NCBI RefSeq assembly: GCF_032248455.1
Contig: NZ_JAVTTP010000001.1
Coordinates: 2,540,501-2,604,500 of the forward strand
Direction of reading: 5' to 3'
DNA: 64,000 nt
Origin: Pricia mediterranea
GTDB taxonomy: Bacteria; Bacteroidota; Bacteroidia; Flavobacteriales; Flavobacteriaceae
The translations under genes and the position numbers were made by a program. How positions within the stretch are numbered: position 1 is the stretch's first letter; every line of letters starts with the position of its first letter. Shown piece by piece: positions 52,866 to 61,798 of the stretch. Below the pieces are notes generated by a model. It ran no database searches. It was given only the letters and a program-made list of their open reading frames with translations, and was not told the origin of the DNA.

Positions 52866-53126
52866 TTACTGTTTTTCGTCCTTTTTTTTCTTCTCTTTCC
52901 CTTGCATTTTGAGGATGTTTTCCTCGTTGAGCATGTAGTCTTTCATGTTTTTTCCCTTGGAATACTTAATAAGGAAAAGCGGCATGGCCACCAGAAAAAG
53001 TCCCACCGTTCCAAAACCGATATACTTGTTCGCCAGCATCAACTGCTCTTCCTGAATGTTGAAGCCGTAGATGATCGAGGCAAAAGAAGCTAGCACAATA
53101 AGGATGATAAGGTATTTCATCTGCAT
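52866..53126 (-). CDS. Small two-helix membrane protein
   Basis: An 86-residue protein (or 84 from the third codon, MKYLIILIVL) with two hydrophobic helices, LIILIVLASFASIIYGF and YIGFGTVGLFLVAMPLFLI, and a charged, lysine-rich cytoplasmic tail (MQGKEKKKKDEKQ). The segment YSKGKNMKDYMLNEENI between helix 2 and the tail is the only distinct motif. It looks like a conserved flavobacterial inner-membrane protein of unknown function. Confidence 0.75.
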   Translation of the reverse strand: MQMKYLIILIVLASFASIIYGFNIQEEQLMLANKYIGFGTVGLFLVAMPLFLIKYSKGKNMKDYMLNEENILKMQGKEKKKKDEKQ

Positions 53127-53227
53127 ATTTTAATTTTTTTTTACTAGGTCAGATGTAATTCACCACTAATTACCACGAACAGAATCGATTATGTTCATGG
53201 CTCATTTCCTAGGATGCAAAGATATGG

Positions 53228-53297
53228 AAAAAGACCGCTGCGCTAAAGGAGGAAGGACCGCTTCTAAAGGTAGAAAGACCGTTACGCTGAGTAAGGG
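53228..53297 (+). repeat. Degenerate tandem AAAGACCGCT repeat
   Basis: About three units of 21-24 bases, beginning AAAGACCGCTGCGCTAAAGG, AAGGACCGCTTCTAAAGG and AAAGACCGTTACGCTGAG. They lie in the intergenic gap between the small membrane protein and the ClC gene. A partial copy on the other strand is at 26357-26397. Confidence 0.6.
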
Positions 53298-53405
53298 AAA
53301 CCTACTTCCACAAGACTGAAGTGACTATGTTTGGAACAGGGAAGCCCTCAACAACAGTTTTTACATCCTTTCTCATTGCGTCTTTGCTCTTTTCGTCTAT
53401 CCCCC

Positions 53406-55190
53406 TCACCGTGTAAAGTTGATCAGCTCTCGGCGGTAGGCGGTCAATAATTTCGATTTTGATACAAACCCGACGTACTCGCCATTTTTGATGACCGGTA
53501 AGTTCCAGGCGCCACTGGTCTGGAATTTTTGCATGACTTGCCGCATGTTGTCCTTCCCATAAAAAATATGTTCAGGCGGAGTATGCATATAGGTCGCTAC
53601 AGTGGTCGAGGAGTATTTAGTGGTGTCAAACATGAACTCTCTTATATCATCCAACAGCACAATGCCTACCAAAGCCTTGTTTTCGTCCACAACGGGAAAA
53701 ATGTTCCTGGTCGATTTCGAGACGGATTCGTGCAGCATTTCCCCTAAGGTCATATCGGGGCGCACGGGCTTGAAATTCTTTTCGATCACCTCGTCCAAAT
53801 CCATAAAATTGAGCACGGTCCGGTCTTTGTCATGGGTCAACAGACTGTCGCTCTCGGCCAGTTCACGGGTATAGATGGTGTAATCGATAACGTTCTTGGT
53901 AATCAGATACGATATTGCCGACGTGATCATCAGGGGTACAAAAAGGGCATAGCCGCCCGTAATTTCGGCAATCAAGAAAATAGCGGTCAACGGGGCGTGC
54001 AACACCCCTGAAATTAGGCCTGCCATTCCGATCAGCGTGAAATTAGCTTCGGATACGTCGAAGCCCAGTCCCGCATTATTGATGATCTTTGCCATCAGGT
54101 TGCCCAAGGCACTGCCCATGACCATGGTGGGGATAAAAGTACCGCCTGCCCCGCCCGCAGCCAAGGTAGCGGTCATGGCCACGGCCTTGAAAACGGTAAT
54201 GCCCGCCAATAGCGCAACAACGACCCAGATATTGTCGATGTAGGTGTCGAAAGGGGTGTGGCCCAGGGCCGCAATGTGATCGTCGCGCAATAAGTCGTTG
54301 ATGAATCCGAAACCTTCGCCGTAAAGTGGCGGAATAAAATAGAGCATCGTACCGATGGCCAATCCGCCGACCAGCAACTTGTAAATCGGACTCCCCAGCG
54401 GCTCAAAAAGCTTGATGATACCGAAATACATTTTTGTAAAGTAGATAGAGGCAAATGCCGTGCCTATTCCCAAGACAATGTAGAACAGGGTATCTTCGAT
54501 TTCAAAGGACTTCTGGACGGTAAAACTGAAGAGTATTTCGTTGCCTAGAAAGAAGTAGGAAGTCAATACTCCTGATATAGAAGCCAATAACAACGGAAGC
54601 ATCGAAAGCATGGTGAGATCGAGACTGAATACTTCTACCGCAAAAATAATGGCGGCGATCGGAGACTGAAAGATGGAGGCAATGGCCCCGGCGGAGGCAC
54701 AGGCGATGAGCAAGGATCGGGTCTTGGCATTGATGCGCAGCGAACTGCCCAAGACCGAACTGATCGCAGCGCCAGAGGCAACGGCGGGGCCCAATAATCC
54801 TGTCGACCCCCCGAAACCGACGGTCAACGGGGCGGTAATCAAACGGCTATAGATTTGCTTAGGCGAAATAATGCCTTTTTCCTTAGAGAGCGAGAACAAG
54901 ATGGACGAAACGGCAAGCTTAAGTTTTTCTTTATGGATGAACTTCACATAGATAAAGACCAAGGTGAGGCCTATAATGGGAAGCACAAAGTACAGGCTAT
55001 TATCAGAAATGAGGATGCCTCTCTCGAGCGAGGCCTCGATGAAATAGGTCAGGTTTTTGAGTACCACGGCGGCCAGTCCCGCCAAAAGGCCGACTACCAC
55101 ACTCATGATATAAATAAAGGTCCTGTGGTTGAGGTTCTTGTAGCGCCATTTGAAAAATCGCGAAATCCATGATTTTTTTCGGTGCGGCAC
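53406..55190 (-). CDS. ClC-family chloride channel/transporter with CBS domains
   Basis: A 594-residue membrane protein. The ClC core has 10 or more hydrophobic segments and the filter motifs GFGGSTGLLGPAVASGAAI (GxxGP) and GAGGTFIPTMVMGSALGNL (GxFxP). The proton/gating region includes AIIFAVEVFSLDLTMLSMLP, where a glutamate is present. Two CBS domains follow from about residue 465 (PDMTLGEMLHESVSKS, NIFPVVDENKALVGIVLLDD and GAWNLPVIKNGEYVGFVSK). Role: chloride or fluoride exchange and pH or osmotic balance. The -7 element CAAAGGTA lies 51 bases upstream. Confidence 0.95.
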   Translation of the reverse strand: MPHRKKSWISRFFKWRYKNLNHRTFIYIMSVVVGLLAGLAAVVLKNLTYFIEASLERGILISDNSLYFVLPIIGLTLVFIYVKFIHKEKLKLAVSSILFSLSKEKGIISPKQIYSRLITAPLTVGFGGSTGLLGPAVASGAAISSVLGSSLRINAKTRSLLIACASAGAIASIFQSPIAAIIFAVEVFSLDLTMLSMLPLLLASISGVLTSYFFLGNEILFSFTVQKSFEIEDTLFYIVLGIGTAFASIYFTKMYFGIIKLFEPLGSPIYKLLVGGLAIGTMLYFIPPLYGEGFGFINDLLRDDHIAALGHTPFDTYIDNIWVVVALLAGITVFKAVAMTATLAAGGAGGTFIPTMVMGSALGNLMAKIINNAGLGFDVSEANFTLIGMAGLISGVLHAPLTAIFLIAEITGGYALFVPLMITSAISYLITKNVIDYTIYTRELAESDSLLTHDKDRTVLNFMDLDEVIEKNFKPVRPDMTLGEMLHESVSKSTRNIFPVVDENKALVGIVLLDDIREFMFDTTKYSSTTVATYMHTPPEHIFYGKDNMRQVMQKFQTSGAWNLPVIKNGEYVGFVSKSKLLTAYRRELINFTR

Positions 55191-55240
55191 TGAGTGAATT
55201 TTTTGAAAAATCCTTCCATTCTCGGAAAGGTGTCGGTCCC

Positions 55241-55248
55241 CAAAGGTA
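55241..55248 (-). promoter_or_regulatory. -7 element of the ClC gene
   Basis: CAAAGGTA on the plus strand is TACCTTTG on the minus strand, an exact TAnnTTTG. It lies 51 bases upstream of the start at 55190; no clear -33 was found. Confidence 0.4.
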
Positions 55249-55409
55249 TTTAATTCTCCCGAAAGTGACGTTCTTTGAGTTCATGCAAACCCTCCAAACA
55301 AATTTGGCGCTTGGCTCAACACAAGGCGGGTTTTTCTGTTTTGCGTTGGTCGTGTTCGTGAATCAACCCCTACTCCTTCAACTTCTCCCTATCGACGGGC
55401 GCGGAGGAC

Positions 55410-57167
55410 TTAGACTTTTTTCACCTCCAACTTGAGCCCCAGTTCCTCTAATTGTTCTTTGTCGATAGGCGCCGGGGCATCGATCATTACGTCGCGGCCG
55501 TTGTTGTTCTTGGGGAAGGCAATAAAGTCGCGGATGGTTTCTTGGCCGCCAAGGATGGCAACGAGGCGGTCGAGTCCGAATGCGATGCCACCGTGGGGCG
55601 GGGCCCCGTACTCAAAAGCATCCATCAGAAATCCGAACTGTGCCCTGGCTTCCTCGGGCGTAAAACCTAAATGGCGCAACATCGTGCTTTGCACTTCCCG
55701 GTCGTGTATCCGTATCGAACCTCCGCCTATCTCGTTTCCGTTCAATACCAAGTCGTAGGCGTTCGCCCTGACTGCGCCGGGGTCGGTTTCCAGAAGTTCG
55801 AGCTGACCCGGTTTGGGCGAGGTGAACGGGTGGTGCATGGCGTGGTAACGGCCTGTTTCCTCGTCCAGTTCGAGCAAGGGGAAGTCGGTGACCCAAAGTG
55901 GGGCGAACTCGTCAGGTTTCCGCAGTTCGAGACGCCGGGCCATCTCCATCCGCAGGGCGCTGAGTTGGGTGCGGGTTTCGCCAGCCGAGCCTGAAAGCAC
56001 AAGGATCAAATCGCCATTTTTAGCCCCGGTCGCTTCGGCCCATTTTGCCAGGTCGTTCTGATCATAAAATTTGTCGACGGAGGATTTATAGCTTCCATCC
56101 TCGTTGCACTTCACGTAGACCATTCCCTTGGCCCCGACCTGCGGCCGTTTGACCCAATCGACGAGGGCATCGATTTCTTTTCGGGAATAGCTGGCGGCAC
56201 CGGGCACGGCAATACCCACGACGAGCTCGGCGGTGTTGAAGACGTTAAAGTTTTTATGTTGGGCGACTGCGTTCAGTTCCCCGAACTCCATCCCAAAGCG
56301 GATGTCGGGCTTGTCGCTGCCGTATCGACCCATCGCCTCATCGTAGGTCATCCTCGGGAATTTTTCCACCTCGATTCCGTTGATTTCCTTTAAAAGATGC
56401 CGGGTCAGCCCCTCAAAGGCATCTAAAACATCCTCTTGCTCTACAAAGGCCATCTCACAGTCGATCTGGGTGAATTCCGGCTGGCGGTCAGCCCGCAGAT
56501 CCTCATCTCTAAAACATTTTACGATTTGGAAATACTTGTCCAATCCCCCGACCATCAATAGTTGTTTAAAGGTCTGCGGGGATTGCGGAAGCGCGTAAAA
56601 CTGACCTTCGTTCATCCGGCTTGGCACTACGAAATCGCGGGCGCCCTCGGGAGTCGATTTGATTAGATAGGGCGTTTCGACCTCGATAAATTCCTGGTCC
56701 GAGAGGTATTTACGGACCTCCATTGTCACCTTACTACGAAAAATGAGCTTGTTCTTAACAGGATTTCTTCGGATGTCCAGATAGCGGTATCTCATCCGTA
56801 AGTCTCCGCCTCCATCGGTTTCGTTTTCAATGGTGAACGGGGGGGTCTTGGACGGATTGAGTACCGTAAGTTCTTCCACCAAGACCTCGATGTTCCCAGT
56901 GGGGATGTTGGGGTTCCTAGAAGCACGTTCTATCACCTTTCCCTCGATCTGTACCACAAATTCCCGGCCTAGTTCCCGGGCGCGCGCCAAAAGTTCGGAG
57001 GATGTTCTGTCCTCATCAAAAACCAGTTGGGTAATCCCGTAGCGGTCCCGGAGATCGACCCAAACGACAAAGCCCTTGTCCCGGGTTTTTTGCACCCATC
57101 CCGACAGGATGACCTTTTTGTCGATATCCGATTCGCTTAGCTGTCCGCAGTTGTGGGTCCTATACAT
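55410..57167 (-). CDS. aspS: Aspartyl-tRNA synthetase
   Basis: A 585-residue class II aminoacyl-tRNA synthetase of the bacterial AspRS type. Start at 57167 ([20 protein letters not shown]) is supported by a -7 element 20 bases upstream; a longer frame to 57206 would include it. The N-terminal anticodon-binding OB fold ([26 protein letters not shown]) is followed by class II motifs [35 protein letters not shown]-like (motif 2) and [15 protein letters not shown] (motif 3), with a GAD insertion in between (residues about 290-420). Confidence 0.97.
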   Translation of the reverse strand: MYRTHNCGQLSESDIDKKVILSGWVQKTRDKGFVVWVDLRDRYGITQLVFDEDRTSSELLARARELGREFVVQIEGKVIERASRNPNIPTGNIEVLVEELTVLNPSKTPPFTIENETDGGGDLRMRYRYLDIRRNPVKNKLIFRSKVTMEVRKYLSDQEFIEVETPYLIKSTPEGARDFVVPSRMNEGQFYALPQSPQTFKQLLMVGGLDKYFQIVKCFRDEDLRADRQPEFTQIDCEMAFVEQEDVLDAFEGLTRHLLKEINGIEVEKFPRMTYDEAMGRYGSDKPDIRFGMEFGELNAVAQHKNFNVFNTAELVVGIAVPGAASYSRKEIDALVDWVKRPQVGAKGMVYVKCNEDGSYKSSVDKFYDQNDLAKWAEATGAKNGDLILVLSGSAGETRTQLSALRMEMARRLELRKPDEFAPLWVTDFPLLELDEETGRYHAMHHPFTSPKPGQLELLETDPGAVRANAYDLVLNGNEIGGGSIRIHDREVQSTMLRHLGFTPEEARAQFGFLMDAFEYGAPPHGGIAFGLDRLVAILGGQETIRDFIAFPKNNNGRDVMIDAPAPIDKEQLEELGLKLEVKKV

Positions 57168-57186
57168 GTAAAATGGTTTTAAAGCG

Positions 57187-57194
57187 CAAATGTA
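57187..57194 (-). promoter_or_regulatory. -7 element of aspS
   Basis: CAAATGTA on the plus strand is TACATTTG on the minus strand, an exact TAnnTTTG, 20 bases upstream of the ATG at 57167. No clear -33 element. Confidence 0.4.
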
Positions 57195-57299
57195 AGAAGT
57201 TATCATGGTATCGGGGAAAAAATCGGGGCTTCCAACAGATCAGAAGTTCCTTATAGGACGGAAGCTGCGGATTGAGTCCCAAACAATTCAAATTAAATG

Positions 57300-57322
57300 C
57301 TAAAATTTAACAATAATTTTAG
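57300..57322. promoter_or_regulatory. Inverted repeat upstream of susC
   Basis: CTAAAATT and AATTTTAG are perfect inverted repeats around TAACAAT, 54 bases before the susC-like start. It could be an operator or the -33 region; AT-richness makes chance possible. Confidence 0.3.
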
Positions 57323-57375
57323 GTTTACCGTATTTCTTGCGTAAATTGGCTGTTGAAACAGCTAATCTAAATCGT

Positions 57376-60300
57376 ATGAAAATGAGACCAACTTTGTTCA
57401 AAAGTGTGCTTTCGGCGTTGTTCCTTATGTTGCCAATTTTAATTGCGGCACAGGGTACGATAACCGGAAAAGTAACCGCAACGGCTGATGGCCTGCCCTT
57501 ACCTGCGGTCAATGTGGTAGTAAAAGGTACCACTGTCGGCACCACCACCGATTTTGACGGCAATTATGAGATTACAGTGGACGATTTCCCCGCTATCCTT
57601 GTATTTTCCTCTTTGGGATACGCCAATCAAGAAGTCGAGGTCAACTCGGCTAGAGAAGTAAACGTGGCCCTGGACGAGTCGGCCACGGGTCTCGACGAGG
57701 TCGTGGTTACAGGGCTGGCAACTTCGGTGAAAAGATCGAACTCGGCCAATGCCGTTGCCTCGGTTTCCGCGGAAGAACTAACGGGCAGAACGCCACCCTC
57801 CACTATAGACGGGGCTCTGTACGGTAAATTTCCCGGAGCCATCGTCAATTCCAATTCCGGGGCTCCCGGAGGCGGTATCTCGGTCAAACTGCGGGGTGCG
57901 ACGTCCATAACAGGCAATACGCAGCCCCTTTATATAGTGGACGGGGTATATATCGACAACTCGTCCATTCCTGGCGGACTCAATGTGGTTTCCGAAGCAG
58001 CTGGACAGGGAAGCGATTCGAATCAGGACAATCCGTCGAACCGGATTGCCGACATCAATCCCGAAGACATCGCCAACATTGAGATATTGAAAGGAGCCTC
58101 TGCCGCGGCGATATATGGGTCGAGAGCTGCTGCAGGGGTGGTCATTATCACGACGAAAAAAGGGAAAGCGGGCGAAACACAGTTCAAGTTTTCGCAATCG
58201 ACCGGATTTTCCCAAGCTATCAATCTGTACGGATTGAGGAACTATACGGAAGATCGGGTCTTCGATTTTTTTTATTCCCCGAGCGACAACCCCGCTGACG
58301 ACCAAGCCTCACGCGAGGCGGCGAATGCCCAAGTGGACCTGTTTACACAAGCGAGAAGTTCAGGAAACCTGATCGATTACGAAAAGGAAATTTTCGGCGA
58401 GAAAGGTCTGATCAGCATTACCAATTTCAGCATGAGCGGCGGTGGGGAGAAAACTAGATTTTTTTCAGGAATAACCTACAACAACGAAAACGGCATCGTT
58501 AAAAATACGGGATACGAAAAAACCTCGTTACGGCTAAACCTGGAACATCGGGCCACAGACTACCTGAAACTATCTTTGAGTTCCAATTACATCTATTCCT
58601 CCTCGGATAGGGGATTTTACAATAACGACAATACAGGTACGACCATTGGGGTTGCCCTGGTATCAACCTATCCGTGGTACGACTTGTTCCCAAATGCGGA
58701 TGGCGTCTATCCCGATTATGACCTAGGGGCCTCCAATATCCTTCAGACCCGTGACCTGGTGACCAACAATGAAAAGATAAACCGGGTCATTATGGGGGGT
58801 ACCGCTAATCTCGACATCTATAAGGCCGAAAAATCCACTTTAGAGCTGATATTACGGGGCGGACTTGATTTTTACCAACTGCAGACCCGGGCGATATTTC
58901 CCAAGGAGCTTCAGTTTCAAAAACCTTCCAACGGGGGGCGTAACGGGGTATCCGTACAGGGCGAGACCATCAACAAAAACTATAACCTTTCCGGTTTTCT
59001 TGTACATAATTTTTTTACCGAAAACAATATCAATTTTAGGACCCAGGCGGGCCTGACCAACGAATTCTTCGACCGGAATACCGATTTGATTACGGCTACC
59101 GGACTAGTAGCTTCCGAAACCAACGTAGATCAAGCGGCCAATACGGGAGTTGACCAGACCCGTGTAAGACAAGAGGATGCAGGGTTTTTTGTTCAGGAGG
59201 AAGTCAATTTTCAGGATAAGGTTATCGCTACCGTGGGTCTTCGGGGCGATAAATCATCGAACAACGGCAATGCCAACAAGCTCGCCTACTATCCAAAGGC
59301 ATCCTTGGCGGTAAGTCTTAACGAGTTCGGGTTTTGGAATGAAAATTCAGTATGGAACCAGTTCAAGCTAAGGGTCGCTTATGGTGAGGCGGGCAACTTT
59401 CCACCCTCGGGGGCCTTATTTACTTCCTATAACGCTTTTTCGACGGACGGAATTCTGGGAATAAGCTTGCGGGGAATTCGCGGTGATAGCGATTTGAAAT
59501 CCGAACGTCAAAAAGAACTTGAATTCGGAACCGACCTAAGCTTTTTTGGCGGGCGGTTAGGACTTACGGGCACCTACTATATCAAAAGCGTTGATGACTT
59601 GGTCTTATTGGCATCCTTGGAGCCATCCACCGGATACACCCAACAATATGTCAATGCGGGAAGCCTTCAGAACAAAGGGGTGGAGATTTCCCTGAATGCC
59701 GTTCCCTTTACAACAGAAAATTTTCATTGGGATTTTGGAATCAATTTCTTTAAAAACAATTCGGAAATTACGGAGCTAAACGTTCCCGCCTATAATACGG
59801 GTGCCTTCGGTGCTGGTTTAGGAAGCTATAGACTGGAAGAGGGTAAAAGTGCTACCCAAATCGTGGGTTCTTATCCTGACGGGCTTAGGGTAATTGGAGA
59901 TGGGGAACCGGATTTTCAGATGGGATTTAACAATAACCTAAACTATAAAAATCTTCAATTGACCTTTTTATGGCAATGGAAACAAGGCGGTGACAACATC
60001 AACCTGACCAATCTGTTGTCGGACCTGAACGGAACCAGCGCCGATTACGATGATATTACCTTGGACCCTGCCGGAGAAACCGTCAATGGAAAATTTAGAC
60101 CGAACGCGAATGCCGAGGTTTTTGTCCAGGATGCTTCCTACGTACGTTTACGGGAAATCGGACTGTATTACATCATGGATAGTAAAATGATGCCGAATGC
60201 ATTCGGTGATACTATCGAGAGCATTAAGTTCGGACTTTCGGGGTCTAATCTGATCAATATTTTCGATTACAATGGGTACGACCCCGAAGTATCGAATTTT

Positions 60301-60387
60301 GGCGGGGGAACCATATTTACCGGGGTAGATGTGACCCCGTTCCCTTCCTCGAAAAAATATATGTTCAACGTTGCTATTAACTTTTAA
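57376..60387 (+). CDS. SusC/RagA-family TonB-dependent outer-membrane transporter
   Basis: A 1003-residue transporter from the ATG at 57376 (MKMRPTLFKSVLSALFLMLP signal peptide); the in-frame ATG at 57337 would displace the signal. A carboxypeptidase-regulatory-like domain opens the mature part (GTITGKVTATADGLPLPAVN, STDFDGNYEI-like), then the TonB-box-like DEVVVTG, the plug with SITGNTQPLYIVDGVYIDN and NPEDIANIEILKGASAAAIYGSRAA, and a 22-strand barrel ending in YMFNVAINF. It forms a lidded complex with the SusD protein encoded 11 bases downstream. No glycoside hydrolase gene is nearby, so the ligand is not deducible. Confidence 0.95.
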   Translation: MKMRPTLFKSVLSALFLMLPILIAAQGTITGKVTATADGLPLPAVNVVVKGTTVGTTTDFDGNYEITVDDFPAILVFSSLGYANQEVEVNSAREVNVALDESATGLDEVVVTGLATSVKRSNSANAVASVSAEELTGRTPPSTIDGALYGKFPGAIVNSNSGAPGGGISVKLRGATSITGNTQPLYIVDGVYIDNSSIPGGLNVVSEAAGQGSDSNQDNPSNRIADINPEDIANIEILKGASAAAIYGSRAAAGVVIITTKKGKAGETQFKFSQSTGFSQAINLYGLRNYTEDRVFDFFYSPSDNPADDQASREAANAQVDLFTQARSSGNLIDYEKEIFGEKGLISITNFSMSGGGEKTRFFSGITYNNENGIVKNTGYEKTSLRLNLEHRATDYLKLSLSSNYIYSSSDRGFYNNDNTGTTIGVALVSTYPWYDLFPNADGVYPDYDLGASNILQTRDLVTNNEKINRVIMGGTANLDIYKAEKSTLELILRGGLDFYQLQTRAIFPKELQFQKPSNGGRNGVSVQGETINKNYNLSGFLVHNFFTENNINFRTQAGLTNEFFDRNTDLITATGLVASETNVDQAANTGVDQTRVRQEDAGFFVQEEVNFQDKVIATVGLRGDKSSNNGNANKLAYYPKASLAVSLNEFGFWNENSVWNQFKLRVAYGEAGNFPPSGALFTSYNAFSTDGILGISLRGIRGDSDLKSERQKELEFGTDLSFFGGRLGLTGTYYIKSVDDLVLLASLEPSTGYTQQYVNAGSLQNKGVEISLNAVPFTTENFHWDFGINFFKNNSEITELNVPAYNTGAFGAGLGSYRLEEGKSATQIVGSYPDGLRVIGDGEPDFQMGFNNNLNYKNLQLTFLWQWKQGGDNINLTNLLSDLNGTSADYDDITLDPAGETVNGKFRPNANAEVFVQDASYVRLREIGLYYIMDSKMMPNAFGDTIESIKFGLSGSNLINIFDYNGYDPEVSNFGGGTIFTGVDVTPFPSSKKYMFNVAINF

Positions 60388-60398
60388 TATAAAAAGCC

Positions 60399-61724
60399 AT
60401 GAAATTATATACACATAAGATTATTAGCTGTATCCTCATAATTTTAGGCCTTGCCTCCTGCGAGGTCGAAGAGTTTTCCGACTTGAACGGACCCGAAGTC
60501 AATGCTTTTCAAGAAAACATTACGAGAGGGGACCTGCCCGACCTTGTGGGTGGAATATTGTATAGCTCTAGAGTGAATCTCGGGGGCTATTTTGACGATA
60601 TCGGGGTAATCGGAAGGGAATATTATCGATTTTCTGCCTCCGACCCTCGATTTACCGGCGATTTGTTGGGAGGGGGAACCAACATTCTCGACAACAATAC
60701 CTTTTACATCACTAATCCGTGGTCCGCCAGGTACAGAACGGTCAAAAACGCCAATTTAATTCTAGGTTTTCTAGAAGGACAAGATCTGTCGGATCAGTTC
60801 TCGAATCAGGAAATAAACGCTACCAGGGGTTTCCTCAAAACGTTTATAGCCCATGACTTATTATTGAATTTAAACTTGACCTATGAAAACGGCATTCGGC
60901 TAGACGTGGCCGATGAGGATAATCTGGGGCCGTTGGTGTCAAAATCAGAAGCTCTGAGCGGTATTAGAACCCTATTGGAAGAAGCGGCCGTTGACTTGGG
61001 CAGTGGCGGGGGTGCTTTTCCTTTTTTCTTGCCTTCGGGGTTTACCGGCTTTGATACACCCGCTTCTTTTTTGCAGGCAAATCAGGCCATTGCCGCCAGA
61101 GTGGCCACCTATCAAGGGGATGCCCAGGCCACTTTATCGTTTTTAGACAATTCGTTTCTGGATTTGAACGCTACGGATTTAGATACCGGAATTTATTACA
61201 ATTTTTCCGAGGATCAGACGGATATGTTAAACCCTATGTTCTTTCCTGTTGAAGCCACGGCTGCGGGGGCCAGAATTGTACAGCCCAGTTTTTTGTCGGA
61301 TGCAGAGACCGGCGATAACCGACTGAACAAGGTGGCCGAGCGTAGCGAACCTCTGACCCAAGATGGACTGACCGGCGCATATGCGGTATTTAGATACGAA
61401 ACGGATACGGATCCCATTCCTATGATTCGCAATGAAGAGTTGATTTTGTTATATGCCGAAGCAAATATTACCGTGAACCCCATTGAGGCCGTCTCCGCCC
61501 TGAACACCATTCGTGAAGCTGCCGGTTTGCCGGCTTACGCAGGTCCGACCGATACCGTTTCGTTGGTGGATGAGATGTTGAACCAAAGAAGATATTCCCT
61601 ATTCGCGGAGGGGCATCGCTGGATCGATGTAAGAAGGTACGATAGGTTAGATGAGCTACCTATTGATAGGCCGGACGACAACGTTTGGATGATGTTTCCG
61701 ATTCCGTTGACCGAAAATCAGTAG
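60399..61724 (+). CDS. SusD/RagB-family surface lipoprotein
   Basis: A 441-residue substrate-binding lipoprotein with the lipobox LGLASC (cysteine at about 21). TPR-like helices are spread along the sequence, including FLKTFIAHDLLLNLNLTYE and SKSEALSGIRTLLEEAAVDL, and the usual C-terminal pattern MIRNEELILLYAEANI, LNTIREAAGLPAY, EMLNQRRYSLFAEGHRWIDVRRYDRLDEL and MMFPIPLTENQ confirms the family. It closes the SusC pore from the cell surface. A terminator follows, so the pair is a two-gene unit. Confidence 0.95.
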   Translation: MKLYTHKIISCILIILGLASCEVEEFSDLNGPEVNAFQENITRGDLPDLVGGILYSSRVNLGGYFDDIGVIGREYYRFSASDPRFTGDLLGGGTNILDNNTFYITNPWSARYRTVKNANLILGFLEGQDLSDQFSNQEINATRGFLKTFIAHDLLLNLNLTYENGIRLDVADEDNLGPLVSKSEALSGIRTLLEEAAVDLGSGGGAFPFFLPSGFTGFDTPASFLQANQAIAARVATYQGDAQATLSFLDNSFLDLNATDLDTGIYYNFSEDQTDMLNPMFFPVEATAAGARIVQPSFLSDAETGDNRLNKVAERSEPLTQDGLTGAYAVFRYETDTDPIPMIRNEELILLYAEANITVNPIEAVSALNTIREAAGLPAYAGPTDTVSLVDEMLNQRRYSLFAEGHRWIDVRRYDRLDELPIDRPDDNVWMMFPIPLTENQ

Positions 61725-61750
61725 GTCGTTTAGGAAGATTTAGAGAGGGA

Positions 61751-61776
61751 CCTCGATAGCGATTATCGAGGTTTTT
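61751..61776 (+). terminator. Intrinsic terminator of the susCD unit
   Basis: CCTCGATA and TATCGAGG form a perfect eight-base stem with a five-base loop GCGAT, followed by TTTTT. It lies 27 bases after the SusD stop codon and between convergent genes. Confidence 0.8.
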
Positions 61777-61798
61777 CTGTTCTTTATGTGAATATCCT

